DNA from: Tamlana sp. 2_MG-2023
GTDB taxonomy: Bacteria > Bacteroidota > Bacteroidia > Flavobacteriales > Flavobacteriaceae
Assembly: GCF_030548465.1 (NCBI RefSeq)
Contig: NZ_JAUOSF010000002.1
Location: forward strand, 248,001 to 312,000
DNA: 64,000 nucleotides
Reading direction: 5' to 3'
This document shows, one piece after another, positions 1-8,781 of the stretch. A program made the position numbers and the translations under genes. Position 1 is the first letter of the stretch. The number at the start of each line of letters is the position of its first letter. A model generated the notes under the pieces. That model was not told the DNA's origin. It ran no database searches and worked only from the letters and a program-made list of their open reading frames with translations.

Positions 1-931
1 GATGCGTTATGGTTATAATGCTTTAACATCGCCAAGTTCAGTGATAGATTACAACTTTAAAACCAAGCAAAGTGATATTAAGAAGGAGCAAGAGGTTTTA
101 GGCGGAAACTTCAAAAAAGAGAATTACGAATCGAAACGAATTTGGGCTACAGCAAGAGATGGTGTGAAAATACCAATGTCTATGGTGTACAAGAAAGGCG
201 TGAAGTTTGATGGTTCTGCACCTTTATTGCAGTATGCCTATGGTTCGTATGGGTCAACTATAGACCCTTCATTTTCAACAGTGCGTTTAAGTTTACTAGA
301 CAGAGGGTTTATATATGTTATAGCGCATATTAGAGGTGGTGAATATTTAGGTCGCGAATGGTATGAAAAAGGGAAGTTATTAACTAAAAGAAACACCTTT
401 ACAGATTATATAGATTGTTCGAAATATTTAATTGAAGAAAAATATACATCGAATAAACATTTGTATGCCTACGGTGGTTCTGCAGGAGGCTTATTAATGG
501 GAGCTATAATCAATATGAAACCAGAATTATATCATGGTATTTTAGCAGCTGTTCCTTTTGTGGATGTGGTTACCACGATGTTGGATGATACGATTCCTTT
601 AACAACAGGAGAGTACGACGAATGGGGAAATCCTAATGAAGCAGAGTATTATCAATATATGAAGACGTATTCACCATATGATAATGTAGAAGCTAAAGCG
701 TACCCAAACATGTTAGTAACCACAGGATTACATGATTCTCAAGTGCAATATTGGGAGCCAGCGAAATGGGTTGCAAAATTAAGAGAATTAAAAACAGACT
801 CAAATAGATTATTACTTTACACAGACATGGATTCAGGTCATGGTGGGGCTTCAGGACGTTTTGAAAGCTTAAAAGAAGTGGCTTTAGAGTATGCCTTTTT
901 ATTAGATTTAGAAGGAATGCATGGTCAGTAG
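1..931 (+). CDS. ptrB: Oligopeptidase B / prolyl oligopeptidase family serine peptidase (S9A), C-terminal part
   Basis: This is the C-terminal catalytic half of an S9 family serine peptidase that cleaves short peptides; the start lies before the window and the frame is open from the first bases. The visible 309 residues hold the alpha/beta-hydrolase domain with the nucleophile in GGSAGG (Ser160 of the visible part), the acid in GLHDSQV (Asp245) and the base in [10 protein letters not shown] (His280). The stretch [12 protein letters not shown] before the nucleophile, and GASGR after the His, are typical of oligopeptidase B rather than strict prolyl oligopeptidase. The N-terminal beta-propeller, which excludes large proteins, is outside the window, so localisation and a signal peptide cannot be judged. 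The family call is firm; the OpdB-versus-POP assignment is an inference. Confidence 0.9.
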   Translation, partial: MRYGYNALTSPSSVIDYNFKTKQSDIKKEQEVLGGNFKKENYESKRIWATARDGVKIPMSMVYKKGVKFDGSAPLLQYAYGSYGSTIDPSFSTVRLSLLDRGFIYVIAHIRGGEYLGREWYEKGKLLTKRNTFTDYIDCSKYLIEEKYTSNKHLYAYGGSAGGLLMGAIINMKPELYHGILAAVPFVDVVTTMLDDTIPLTTGEYDEWGNPNEAEYYQYMKTYSPYDNVEAKAYPNMLVTTGLHDSQVQYWEPAKWVAKLRELKTDSNRLLLYTDMDSGHGGASGRFESLKEVALEYAFLLDLEGMHGQ

Positions 932-943
932 AAAAAAATGTTT

Positions 944-951
944 TATTTTTG
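944..951 (+). promoter_or_regulatory. Bacteroidota -7 element (TATTTTTG)
   Basis: TATTTTTG matches the TAnnTTTG element recognised by the housekeeping sigma factor of Bacteroidota. It lies 54 bases before the ATG of the cysteine-synthase-like gene. No clear -33 TTG is seen at the usual distance, so this is a pattern match only. Confidence 0.4.
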
Positions 952-1005
952 TACGGTTTTAAGCTGTTTTGCTTTCAAATGGTAAGCAGTTACTAAAAAG
1001 GATTT

Positions 1006-2046
1006 ATGGAACAAAGAAATCACGTTTATAACAACGTATTAGATTTGGTAGGTAATACACCACTTGTCAAACTTAATCGAATTACTTCTAAGTTTAATGG
1101 TGACTTTTACGCAAAAGTAGAAGCTTTTAATCCAGGACAATCTTCAAAAGACAGAATTGCGCTTTATATAATCGAGGAAGCCGAAAGAAAAGGCATTCTT
1201 TCTCCAGGCGATACCATTATTGAAACAACCTCTGGTAATACGGGTTTTAGTATTGCTATGGTAAGTATCATTAAAGGTTACGATTGTGTTTTAGCTGTAA
1301 GTTCTAAATCTTCACCAGATAAGATTGATATGCTGAAGACGATGGGAGCGAAGGTATATGTGTGTCCAGCACATGTTAGCGCCGACGACCCACGTTCTTA
1401 TTATGAAGTTGCAAAGCGTTTACATAATGAAATGAAAGGTTCTGTGTATATAAATCAGTATTTCAACCAATTGAATATTGATGCACATTACCACTCTACA
1501 GGGCCAGAAATTTGGAAACAAACTGAAGGCAAGATCACCCACTTAGTGGCTTGTAGTGGTACCGGAGGAACTATTTCTGGAACCGCTAAATATTTAAAAG
1601 AACAAAATCCGAATATTAAAGTTATTGGTGTTGATGCCTTTGGTTCTGTGATTAAAAAATATCACGAAACAAGAGAATTCGACGAAAAAGAAATTTATCC
1701 ATACAGAATAGAAGGTCTAGGAAAGAATTTAATTCCTGGAGCTACAGATTTTGATGTTATTGATAAATTTGTGAAAGTAACTGATGAGGAAAGTGCACAT
1801 ACAGCAAGAGAATTAGCAAGAACCGAAGGGATTTTTGCTGGTTACACCTCTGGAGCAGCAATGCAAGCCATTAAGCAATTAGGTGAAGATGGTACCTTTG
1901 GAAAAGATGATAAAGTCGTTATTATATTTCCAGATCATGGAGCAAGATACATGAGTAAGGTTTATAGTGATAAGTGGATGAGCGATCAAGGCTTCTTTGA
2001 TAGTGTTAATGAAGCTGCCGCAGAAAGCATTCAATACATAAAATAA
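1006..2046 (+). CDS. PLP-dependent cysteine synthase family protein; candidate cysteate synthase
   Basis: A fold-type II PLP enzyme of the cysteine synthase/cystathionine beta-synthase family, 346 residues. Visible landmarks are [10 protein letters not shown] (16-25), the Schiff-base lysine in GQSSKDR (Lys48), the substrate loop TTSGNTG (74-80) and the phosphate-binding GTGGTISG loop near residue 186. Family members replace the leaving group of an activated serine with sulfide, or with sulfite in cysteate synthases. It has no CBS regulatory domain. The next gene on the same strand is an alpha-oxoamine synthase. In sulfonolipid (capnine) producers of this phylum, a cysteine-synthase-like cysteate synthase works with such an enzyme, so cysteate synthesis is my preferred role, but the sequence alone does not exclude plain cysteine synthase or cystathionine beta-synthase activity. 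The ATG follows an A-rich leader. Confidence 0.85.
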   Translation: MEQRNHVYNNVLDLVGNTPLVKLNRITSKFNGDFYAKVEAFNPGQSSKDRIALYIIEEAERKGILSPGDTIIETTSGNTGFSIAMVSIIKGYDCVLAVSSKSSPDKIDMLKTMGAKVYVCPAHVSADDPRSYYEVAKRLHNEMKGSVYINQYFNQLNIDAHYHSTGPEIWKQTEGKITHLVACSGTGGTISGTAKYLKEQNPNIKVIGVDAFGSVIKKYHETREFDEKEIYPYRIEGLGKNLIPGATDFDVIDKFVKVTDEESAHTARELARTEGIFAGYTSGAAMQAIKQLGEDGTFGKDDKVVIIFPDHGARYMSKVYSDKWMSDQGFFDSVNEAAAESIQYIK

Positions 2047-2065
2047 CTTCAATTGGAAGTTTATG

Positions 2066-2112
2066 AAAGAGATGGTCTTTTGCTTTTTAAGTAGAAAACG
2101 ATCTCTTTTTTT
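2066..2112 (+). terminator. Imperfect rho-independent terminator
   Basis: AAAGAGAT (2066-2073) pairs with ATCTCTTT (2101-2108), with further internal pairing TCTTTT/GAAAA, and is followed by a T run. It sits just after the cysteine-synthase-like gene, so that gene and the downstream oxoamine synthase are probably separate transcription units. Confidence 0.55.
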
Positions 2113-2158
2113 ATTTTATAATAATTGAACGTATTTTATTTTATAATAATTGAACGTA
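2109..2158. repeat. Perfect 25-bp tandem duplication
   Basis: Two identical, directly adjacent 25-base copies (2109-2133 and 2134-2158), each ending in ATTGAACGTA. The first copy begins in the T run of the terminator, so this looks like a local slippage duplication in the intergenic space. No function is evident. Confidence 0.9.
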
Positions 2159-2187
2159 AAAAATTATGTTCAAAGCTAATAAATAAT

Positions 2188-2195
2188 TAATTTTG
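2188..2195 (+). promoter_or_regulatory. Bacteroidota -7 element (TAATTTTG)
   Basis: An exact TAnnTTTG match 127 bases upstream of the oxoamine synthase ATG. If used, it implies a leader of roughly 120 nt. No clear -33 partner was found. Confidence 0.4.
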
Positions 2196-2321
2196 CATCA
2201 ATTAACTTCAGACTAAAACTTACTTCTTTTTCTACTATAAATAGCTTTAATATGCTGTTGGTGAAAAGTGCTAGAGTTTAAAGTTATGTCTTAATTTTAA
2301 TCGCAACAAGATTTATAATAA

Positions 2322-3581
2322 ATGAGAGATTTATTTGATAAAATTTACAAGGATAAAGGACCATTAGGAAAATGGGCGTCTCAAGCTGAAGGATACTTTG
2401 TGTTTCCTAAACTAGAAGGAGAAATTTCTAACCGTATGAAATTTCAAGGGAAAGACGTTATCACTTGGAGTATTAATGATTATTTAGGTTTAGCAAATCA
2501 CCCAGAAGTAAGAAAAGTAGATGCTGAAGCAGCTGCCGAGTATGGTTCTGCTTACCCAATGGGAGCAAGAATGATGTCTGGTCACACAGATTTACACGAA
2601 AAACTTCAAAATGAATTGGCATCTTTTGTTAAAAAAGAAGCCGCTTATCTTTTAAATTTTGGTTACCAAGGTATGGTTTCTACCATTGATGCTTTGGTTT
2701 CAAAGGATGATATTATCGTTTACGATGTAGATGCTCACGCTTGTATTATTGATGGTGTGCGTTTACACATGGGAAAACGTTTTACTTATAAGCACAATGA
2801 TGTTGAGAGTTTAGAGAAAAACTTAGAGCGTGCTACTAAAATGGCAGAACAAACAGGCGGAGGGATTTTAGTAATTTCTGAAGGTGTTTTTGGTATGCGA
2901 GGAGAGCAAGGACGTTTAAAAGAGATTGTTGAACTTAAGAAAAAATTTAATTTCAGATTATTTGTTGATGATGCGCATGGTTTTGGAACTTTAGGAGCAA
3001 CTGGAGCAGGAGCAGGTGAGGAGCAAGGTGTGCAAGCTGATATTGATGTGTATTTTGCAACATTCGCAAAATCTTTAGCTAGTACAGGAGCGTTTATCGC
3101 AGGTGATCAGGAAATTATTGATTACTTAAAATATAATTTACGTTCTCAAATGTTTGCGAAATCTTTGCAAATGCAATTAGTTGTTGGAGCACTTAAGCGT
3201 TTAGAAATGCTTAAAACAATGCCAGAGCTAAAAAATAAATTATGGGAGAATGTTAATGCATTACAGTCAGGTTTAAAAGAACGTGGTTTTGATATTGGAA
3301 CAACACAAAGTTGTGTAACACCAGTATACTTAAAAGGTAGTATTCCAGAAGCCATGGCTTTAGTTCGTGATTTACGTGAAAACTACGGAATATTCTGTTC
3401 TATAGTGGTTTACCCTGTGATACCTAAAGGTTTAATTTTACTAAGATTAATCCCTACAGCAACACATACTTTACAAGATGTATCAGAAACTTTAGATGCT
3501 TTTGATGCGATTCGTGAGCGTTTAGAAAACGGAACTTACAAGCGTTTATCTGCAGCTGTAATGGCAGCAATGGGTGAGTAG
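2322..3581 (+). CDS. Alpha-oxoamine synthase (serine palmitoyltransferase / cysteate acyltransferase type)
   Basis: A 419-residue fold-type I PLP enzyme of the family containing serine palmitoyltransferase, KBL and BioF, which condenses an acyl thioester with an amino acid and releases CO2. Visible residues are the ring-stacking His139 (in DVDAHA), the Asp217-Ala-His219 cofactor motif (DDAHGFG) and the Schiff-base Lys250 in FAKSLASTG. The substrate could be serine (sphingolipid base) or cysteate (sulfonolipid base such as capnine). The neighbouring cysteine-synthase-like gene, a possible cysteate source, favours the second, but this is inference from context. It has its own strong terminator and faces a convergent GNAT gene. 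The start is the first ATG and gives the expected family length. Confidence 0.85.
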   Translation: MRDLFDKIYKDKGPLGKWASQAEGYFVFPKLEGEISNRMKFQGKDVITWSINDYLGLANHPEVRKVDAEAAAEYGSAYPMGARMMSGHTDLHEKLQNELASFVKKEAAYLLNFGYQGMVSTIDALVSKDDIIVYDVDAHACIIDGVRLHMGKRFTYKHNDVESLEKNLERATKMAEQTGGGILVISEGVFGMRGEQGRLKEIVELKKKFNFRLFVDDAHGFGTLGATGAGAGEEQGVQADIDVYFATFAKSLASTGAFIAGDQEIIDYLKYNLRSQMFAKSLQMQLVVGALKRLEMLKTMPELKNKLWENVNALQSGLKERGFDIGTTQSCVTPVYLKGSIPEAMALVRDLRENYGIFCSIVVYPVIPKGLILLRLIPTATHTLQDVSETLDAFDAIRERLENGTYKRLSAAVMAAMGE

Positions 3582-3611
3582 TTTTATAGAAAAAACATAT
3601 AAAGCATAAAA

Positions 3612-3642
3612 AATCCGATTCAATTTTGAATCGGATTTTTTT
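3612..3642. terminator. Strong rho-independent terminator
   Basis: A perfect 12-bp stem, AATCCGATTCAA (3612-3623) against its complement (3626-3637), with a 2-base loop and T run, and a matching A run upstream. It can serve both the oxoamine synthase and the convergent minus-strand operon. Confidence 0.9.
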
Positions 3643-3693
3643 ATGAATTTATTTAACTGTTTTCATTATATAAAAAATAAGGTACACTTCAAA

Positions 3694-4815
3694 TTAAGAA
3701 AGTTCTTTTCTGAAGGTTTTTCTGCGTTTTAAAACTTTAGGGTCAAAATGCTTCCATATTTTCTTTATAGCTTCATTATCTTCTAATTCTGGTGTGCGAT
3801 AACAGGTTTCAATACCACGTTTTTTAAAAGTTTCATAGTATTCATTAAAAATAACGGCATGAACCCCTTTATTTTGATACTCCGGATGAACCCCAATTAA
3901 ATAGAAATCAGCTGTTTTACTATTTTTCTTTGCATCTAATATGTATTTAAAACCGAAGGGAAATAAGCGTCCTTTCGCTTTTTGTAAAGCTTCCGAAAAA
4001 GAAGGCATAACGATAGCAAAGGCGACTAATTCATCTTGTTCATCAACGACAAACTTGATGAATTCTGGGTTTATAAAACTAATAAATTTCTTCTTGAAAT
4101 AAGCCTTTTGAATATCGTTAATAGCAACAAAGGAAGATAACGATGCGTATGTTTTATTGAATAAATCAAACATCTGATCCACATAAGGCATGACATCATC
4201 CGTTTTTGTAAAATTAAGCGCTCTTAAATTATAACGTCTCTTAATTATTTCTTGTGCTTTATAGAAGAATTCTGGCTTCACGTTTTCAAAAGGAAAAATA
4301 CTTTCTATATATGTTTTTTCAACTTTAAAACCAGCGGCTTCGTAGTGTTTAATATAGTAGGGATGGTTGTACCATGTTACCATACATGAAATAGAGTCGA
4401 AACCTTCTGTTAAAACGCCAACCTTATCAAGGTTTGAGAAGCCTACAGGGCCTTCAGTGTATTCTAACTGATGTTCATTTCCTATTTCTGTTACTTTTTC
4501 TAAAAGAATTTTCGAAACTTCTAAATCATCAATAAAATCGAACCAGCCAAAACGCATTTTCTTTTGATTCTGACCATTAATTTCAAGCCAGTTAACGATG
4601 GCTGCTACTCTTCCAACTATTTCGTTGTCCTTGTAGGCTAGAAATAGACGCGCTTCAGCATCATTAAAAACAGGGTTTTCCTTTTTGTTAAATGATTTAA
4701 TTTCCTGACTTATAATTGGAGGTGTCCAATATTTAGAGCCTTTATATAGTTTAAATGGAAACTTGACAAATGCCTTGAGTTCCTTTTTTGTTTTAACTTC
4801 CTTAAGTTTTATCAT
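3694..4815 (-). CDS. GNAT-fold protein, YghO-like
   Basis: A 373-residue protein resembling the E. coli YghO type of uncharacterised GNAT-like proteins. N-terminal landmarks are FPFKLYKG, YWTPPI and the acyl-CoA-fold strand RLFLAYKDNEIVGRVAAI (about 60-77); a second GNAT-like half carries FYLIGVHPEYQNKGV (about 310-325), the usual acyl-CoA pyrophosphate loop. It is the second gene of a minus-strand pair, 31 bases after an outer-membrane protein gene, and converges on the oxoamine synthase. In a lipid context it could N-acylate a long-chain amino base, but no substrate can be read from the sequence. The family resemblance is moderately sure; the function is unknown. Confidence 0.75.
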   Translation of the reverse strand: MIKLKEVKTKKELKAFVKFPFKLYKGSKYWTPPIISQEIKSFNKKENPVFNDAEARLFLAYKDNEIVGRVAAIVNWLEINGQNQKKMRFGWFDFIDDLEVSKILLEKVTEIGNEHQLEYTEGPVGFSNLDKVGVLTEGFDSISCMVTWYNHPYYIKHYEAAGFKVEKTYIESIFPFENVKPEFFYKAQEIIKRRYNLRALNFTKTDDVMPYVDQMFDLFNKTYASLSSFVAINDIQKAYFKKKFISFINPEFIKFVVDEQDELVAFAIVMPSFSEALQKAKGRLFPFGFKYILDAKKNSKTADFYLIGVHPEYQNKGVHAVIFNEYYETFKKRGIETCYRTPELEDNEAIKKIWKHFDPKVLKRRKTFRKELS

Positions 4816-4846
4816 ACTTTAATAACGCGTTTTACAGCGTGTTGAA

Positions 4847-5857
4847 TCAATCAAAATCGATATCTTCTTTTTTTCTTTTTTCAATAGGTTCTGGCTCAGT
4901 GTCTTTTTTCTTTTTACCCGTATTGCCTAAATTATTAGGAGTGCCATTTTCTAAATCTTCAACATCATTACTCACGTTAGGTCTTTTGTCCTTATGGAAG
5001 TCCAATCTGTAAGATGCTCCGAAATTAACACTAAATACCGCAGGTGTATCTTTAGTATTGAAGGTTATGGCGCTATCAAGCTGAAGGTTTTTGTTCCATA
5101 AATAAGCCGCACCAAGCCTAAATAGATTGTCCGCGTAAAAATCACTCTTAATCCCTTGAGTCTCTCCAAAGATAACCCATTTGGTAGTTACGGCATGCGT
5201 TAAGGTTAAAATGTATTGAAAATCTGATTGATCAGTACCAATTCTATCTTTAATAAAGTTCATTACAAATACCCAACCACTAGCAAAGTTGTTTTGAGTG
5301 GCAATCATAACTTTCGGACTAAAACCTTCAATCCCTGTTGCTGTAAACGGATTGTCTGCCGAATCAATATTCCCTCCAACATAAACAGAAACTGCTGGAA
5401 TTAATGACTTCCATTTAAAGGCTCGGTTTGCTTTCCAGCTGTATAAGTTGGGTTTTTCTTCCGGTTTATTTTTAAGAGGATCGAAAACTAAATATTTGGC
5501 ACCAATGGTAAAATATTTAAAGTTAGATCTTTTGTAGTCGCTGTCGTAATCTGATACAAATTTCTGAGTGTCATTTTGGTAGGTGCCTTCTAAGCTAATT
5601 TCTAAAGGTTCCCAAAGTAAACCATATCGCGCAGCGAAATCTACACCAAAGCCAGTGGCTTCATAGGCAGCTGCAGGAGTTCGCTCTTCTTTATTAAAAT
5701 AAGGGCCAACTTCAAATTGAACGACGTTGGTTCCTACAGAAAAAGCACTTCTAGACACTCCAGGTCTATTAGAATTAATCACTTCTGTGTATTGGCAAAA
5801 ACCTTGGGTTGAGGCTAAACAAAATAAGATAATCAGCGTAGATTTTAGTAGGTTCAT
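4847..5857 (-). CDS. Outer-membrane beta-barrel protein, phenol MetA-type 'transporter' family
   Basis: A 336-residue protein with a Sec signal peptide (about residues 1-21, ending TQGFC/Q) followed by alternating amphipathic strands such as VVQFEVGPYF, ISLEGTYQ and YFTIGAKYLVF, consistent with an outer-membrane barrel. The start NSNRPGVSRS and the overall layout resemble proteins annotated as MetA-pathway-of-phenol-degradation or 'transporter'. That label does not imply phenol metabolism here. The tail (about 300-336) is charged and rich in Lys, Glu and Asp and is probably periplasmic. It is the first gene of the operon with the YghO-like GNAT gene. The transported substrate is unknown. Confidence 0.7.
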   Translation of the reverse strand: MNLLKSTLIILFCLASTQGFCQYTEVINSNRPGVSRSAFSVGTNVVQFEVGPYFNKEERTPAAAYEATGFGVDFAARYGLLWEPLEISLEGTYQNDTQKFVSDYDSDYKRSNFKYFTIGAKYLVFDPLKNKPEEKPNLYSWKANRAFKWKSLIPAVSVYVGGNIDSADNPFTATGIEGFSPKVMIATQNNFASGWVFVMNFIKDRIGTDQSDFQYILTLTHAVTTKWVIFGETQGIKSDFYADNLFRLGAAYLWNKNLQLDSAITFNTKDTPAVFSVNFGASYRLDFHKDKRPNVSNDVEDLENGTPNNLGNTGKKKKDTEPEPIEKRKKEDIDFD

Positions 5858-5967
5858 AGGCAGTGGTTCAAAAATTGTTTAATTGTCAAGTTATTAAACG
5901 CTGCCCAAATATAGATATTTTATACTTTTTTTATCATTTTTCGGCTTTTTTTCAGAAGATAGAATTG

Positions 5968-5975
5968 TATTTTTG
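5968..5975 (+). promoter_or_regulatory. Bacteroidota -7 element (TATTTTTG)
   Basis: An exact TAnnTTTG match 28-35 bases before the DUF4834 ATG, in the divergent spacer between the outer-membrane protein gene and the YfhO operon. The -33 element is not obvious. Confidence 0.45.
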
Positions 5976-6002
5976 CTATCAATTACAAATAATAGTTAAA
6001 AA

Positions 6003-6266
6003 ATGGGGTTATTAAGAACCATACTTATAATTGCGTTAGTTTATTACGGTCTGAAAATACTTTCAAGAATTTTCGCGCCTTTTTTAATGAAATATGTTTC
6101 TAAAAAAGCTGAAGAACGTTTTGGAGGGCAATTTGGTCAGTTTCAAAGAGAACCCAAAAAAGAAGCTTCTAAAAAAGAAGGTGAAGTAACTATAGATAAA
6201 ATTCCACAAACAAAAACTTCAAATAAAAAGGTAGGCGATTATGTTGATTTCGAAGAAATAGATTAA
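6003..6266 (+). CDS. DUF4834 family small membrane protein
   Basis: An 87-residue protein with one hydrophobic segment (about 4-27) and a charged Lys/Glu-rich C-terminal tail with GGQFGQFQ and KKEASKKEGE. The layout matches the DUF4834 family common in Flavobacteriia. It is the first gene of a tightly spaced operon with YfhO, a glycosyltransferase and a flippase, so it may be an accessory membrane factor for glycan assembly; no function is established. Confidence 0.75.
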   Translation: MGLLRTILIIALVYYGLKILSRIFAPFLMKYVSKKAEERFGGQFGQFQREPKKEASKKEGEVTIDKIPQTKTSNKKVGDYVDFEEID

Positions 6267-6297
6267 TTTTCGCAATCATTAGAATTAAAACCAATTT

Positions 6298-8742
6298 ATG
6301 CCATTTTCAATAAAAAAGTTTTTACCACACATATTAATACTTCTAGGTTTTGTTATTATTTCGCTAGCTTATTTTAGCCCTGTTTTAAAAGGAAAGGCGA
6401 TTTATCAGAATGATATCGTTCAATTTATCGGGATGAGTAAGCAACAAACCGATTTTAAAGCTGAAACCGGCGAAGAAACGTATTGGACAAATAGTGCTTT
6501 TGGTGGTATGCCTACCTATCAGTTAGGTGCAAAATACCCACACAATTACATAAAAAAGTTAGATTTAGCACTTCGTTTCTTGCCTAGACCTGCTGATTAT
6601 CTTTTTCTTTATTTACTTAGCTTTTATATCTTTCTGCTTAGCTTAAAGGTAGATTTTAAATTAGCTGCACTTGGTGCATTGGCCTTTGGTTTTTCTACGT
6701 ATTTAATTATAATACTTGGTGTTGGGCACAATAGTAAGGCTCATGCCATAGCTTATATGCCATTAGTTCTAAGCGGAATTGTTCTAGTTTTTAGGAAGAA
6801 ATACATTTGGGGGTTTTTGTTAACTGTTGTAGCGATGGGTTTAGAATTGGTGTCTAACCATTTTCAAATGACCTATTATTTAATGTTCTTGGTTATTGTG
6901 TTGGGGATCGCCTATTTGGTTGATGCTTATAAAAAGAATACACTGCCACATTATTTTAAATCTGTTGGTATTTTGGTTGGAGCAGTAGTGCTTTCAATTG
7001 CTTTGAACGCCACAAATATTCTAGCAACTCAAGAATATGTTAAGGAAAGTAAACGTAGTAAAAGTGAATTAACGATTAATCCAGATGGTTCACCAAAAAT
7101 GGTGACTAATGGTTTAGATAGAGATTATATTACTCAGTTTAGTTACGGGATTGTTGAGAGTTTAAATTTATTCATTCCAAGATTTGTTGGTGGCGGTAAT
7201 TATGAGGATGTAGGGAAAGATTCTGCTACATATGAAGCTTATCGTAAACTAGGGGCATCTACAACCCAAGCCTTACAAGAATCGAAACGCGCCCCTTTAT
7301 ATTGGGGAGATCAGCCAATTGTTGAAGCGCCAGCTTATATTGGAGCTGTTGTATTGTTCTTATTTGTTTTCGCCTTGTTTATAGTGCGTGGACGTTTAAA
7401 ATGGTGGCTTGTAGGCGGAACGGTATTATCTCTGTTACTTTCTTATGGAAAGAATTTAGGGTTTTTAACCGATTTCTTTATTGATTTTGTGCCTCTTTAC
7501 AATAAATTTAGAGCCGTTAGTTCTATCCAAGTTATTTTAGAATTGTGTGTACCAGCCTTAGCTATTTTTGGTTTGGTAAAGCTGTTTAATAATTCAATAG
7601 AAAAAGAAGAAAAATTAAATGCTTTAAAATATACAACGATAATCACTGGTGGACTGACTTTAGTTTTTCTATTGTTTAAATCGTCGCTATTTGATTTTGT
7701 AGGTATTAATGACGGACTCTATCGTCAGAATTACGGTCAAGAATTTATTGATGCTATAAAATCTGATAGAAGATCTGTGTTCACAAAGGATAGTTTAAGG
7801 ACTTTGTTGTTTGTATTGCTTTCCGCTGGTGCTATTTTTATGTTTTTAAAAGATAAACTGAAAGAAAAATGGGTGATAACTGCTTTTTGTGTCCTTATTT
7901 TATTCGATTTAGTTGGTGTGGATAGGCGTTATGTGAATAATGATGATTTTGTTTCAGGTGTAAAAATGAGCAAACCGTTCCAAGCTTCAGAAGTTGATAA
8001 ATACATCTTACAGGACACCACCAATTATCGTGTTTACGATTTGGTTTCTGGGCCTTCAAAACCTTCGTATTTCCATAATTCATTAAACGGTTATAATGCT
8101 GCCGAATTAAGACGCTATCGTGAGGTTTTCGATTTCTACATCGCTAAAAACAACATCAATGTGCTTAGTATGCTGAATACAAAGTATATTGTAGCTCCAG
8201 ATGAAGAAGATAATGCGTATCCTTACGAAAATAACGATGCTAATGGAAATGCATGGTTTATTGATAATTTAAAAGCTGTTGATTCTGCTAATGAAGAAAT
8301 TTTAGAATTAGATAGTTTAAACACGAAAACTACAGCTGTTTATTCGCCACACCAGGCTAGTCAGCACATCGAAATAAATAAGAAAAGTTTTAAAAATGAT
8401 TCTACTTCAATTATTGATTTAGTGGATTTTAAACCTAATTATTTAAAGTATAAGTCTGATAGTAGAAATGATGGCTTTGTGGTCTTTTCGGAAATTTATT
8501 ACGGCAATGGATGGAAGGTTTTTGTTGACGGAGAACCGGCTAATTTTATGCGCGTAAACTATATTCTAAGAGGTATGCCTTTGTCTGCCGGTAGTCATGT
8601 TATAGAGTTTAAGTTTGATCCAGATGTTGTTAAAACCGGTAGTAAAATTACACTTGCAAGTTCGGTTTTACTGGCTATTTTATTATTGGGTGCGCTGTTT
8701 TATGAATTCAGACGTAAGCCTGAGAATTCATTCAAAGCGTAA
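6298..8742 (+). CDS. YfhO family polytopic membrane protein (GT-C-like)
   Basis: An 814-residue membrane protein of the YfhO family. A short cytoplasmic N-terminus leads into about a dozen hydrophobic segments, with a periplasmic loop after the first containing YWTNSAFGGMPTYQL, the typical YfhO motif near the GT-C acidic site, and a C-terminal soluble portion containing FSEIYYGNGWKVFVDGEP before a final helix. YfhO-type proteins are thought to transfer sugars from lipid carriers to envelope polymers (known for Gram-positive homologues); the acceptor here is unknown. It lies 31 bases after DUF4834 and 39 bases before a glycosyltransferase, implying co-transcription. Confidence 0.85.
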   Translation: MPFSIKKFLPHILILLGFVIISLAYFSPVLKGKAIYQNDIVQFIGMSKQQTDFKAETGEETYWTNSAFGGMPTYQLGAKYPHNYIKKLDLALRFLPRPADYLFLYLLSFYIFLLSLKVDFKLAALGALAFGFSTYLIIILGVGHNSKAHAIAYMPLVLSGIVLVFRKKYIWGFLLTVVAMGLELVSNHFQMTYYLMFLVIVLGIAYLVDAYKKNTLPHYFKSVGILVGAVVLSIALNATNILATQEYVKESKRSKSELTINPDGSPKMVTNGLDRDYITQFSYGIVESLNLFIPRFVGGGNYEDVGKDSATYEAYRKLGASTTQALQESKRAPLYWGDQPIVEAPAYIGAVVLFLFVFALFIVRGRLKWWLVGGTVLSLLLSYGKNLGFLTDFFIDFVPLYNKFRAVSSIQVILELCVPALAIFGLVKLFNNSIEKEEKLNALKYTTIITGGLTLVFLLFKSSLFDFVGINDGLYRQNYGQEFIDAIKSDRRSVFTKDSLRTLLFVLLSAGAIFMFLKDKLKEKWVITAFCVLILFDLVGVDRRYVNNDDFVSGVKMSKPFQASEVDKYILQDTTNYRVYDLVSGPSKPSYFHNSLNGYNAAELRRYREVFDFYIAKNNINVLSMLNTKYIVAPDEEDNAYPYENNDANGNAWFIDNLKAVDSANEEILELDSLNTKTTAVYSPHQASQHIEINKKSFKNDSTSIIDLVDFKPNYLKYKSDSRNDGFVVFSEIYYGNGWKVFVDGEPANFMRVNYILRGMPLSAGSHVIEFKFDPDVVKTGSKITLASSVLLAILLLGALFYEFRRKPENSFKA

Positions 8743-8781
8743 ATCTGTGTTTTTTTACTTTTATTCAACCTGCATATTTAA

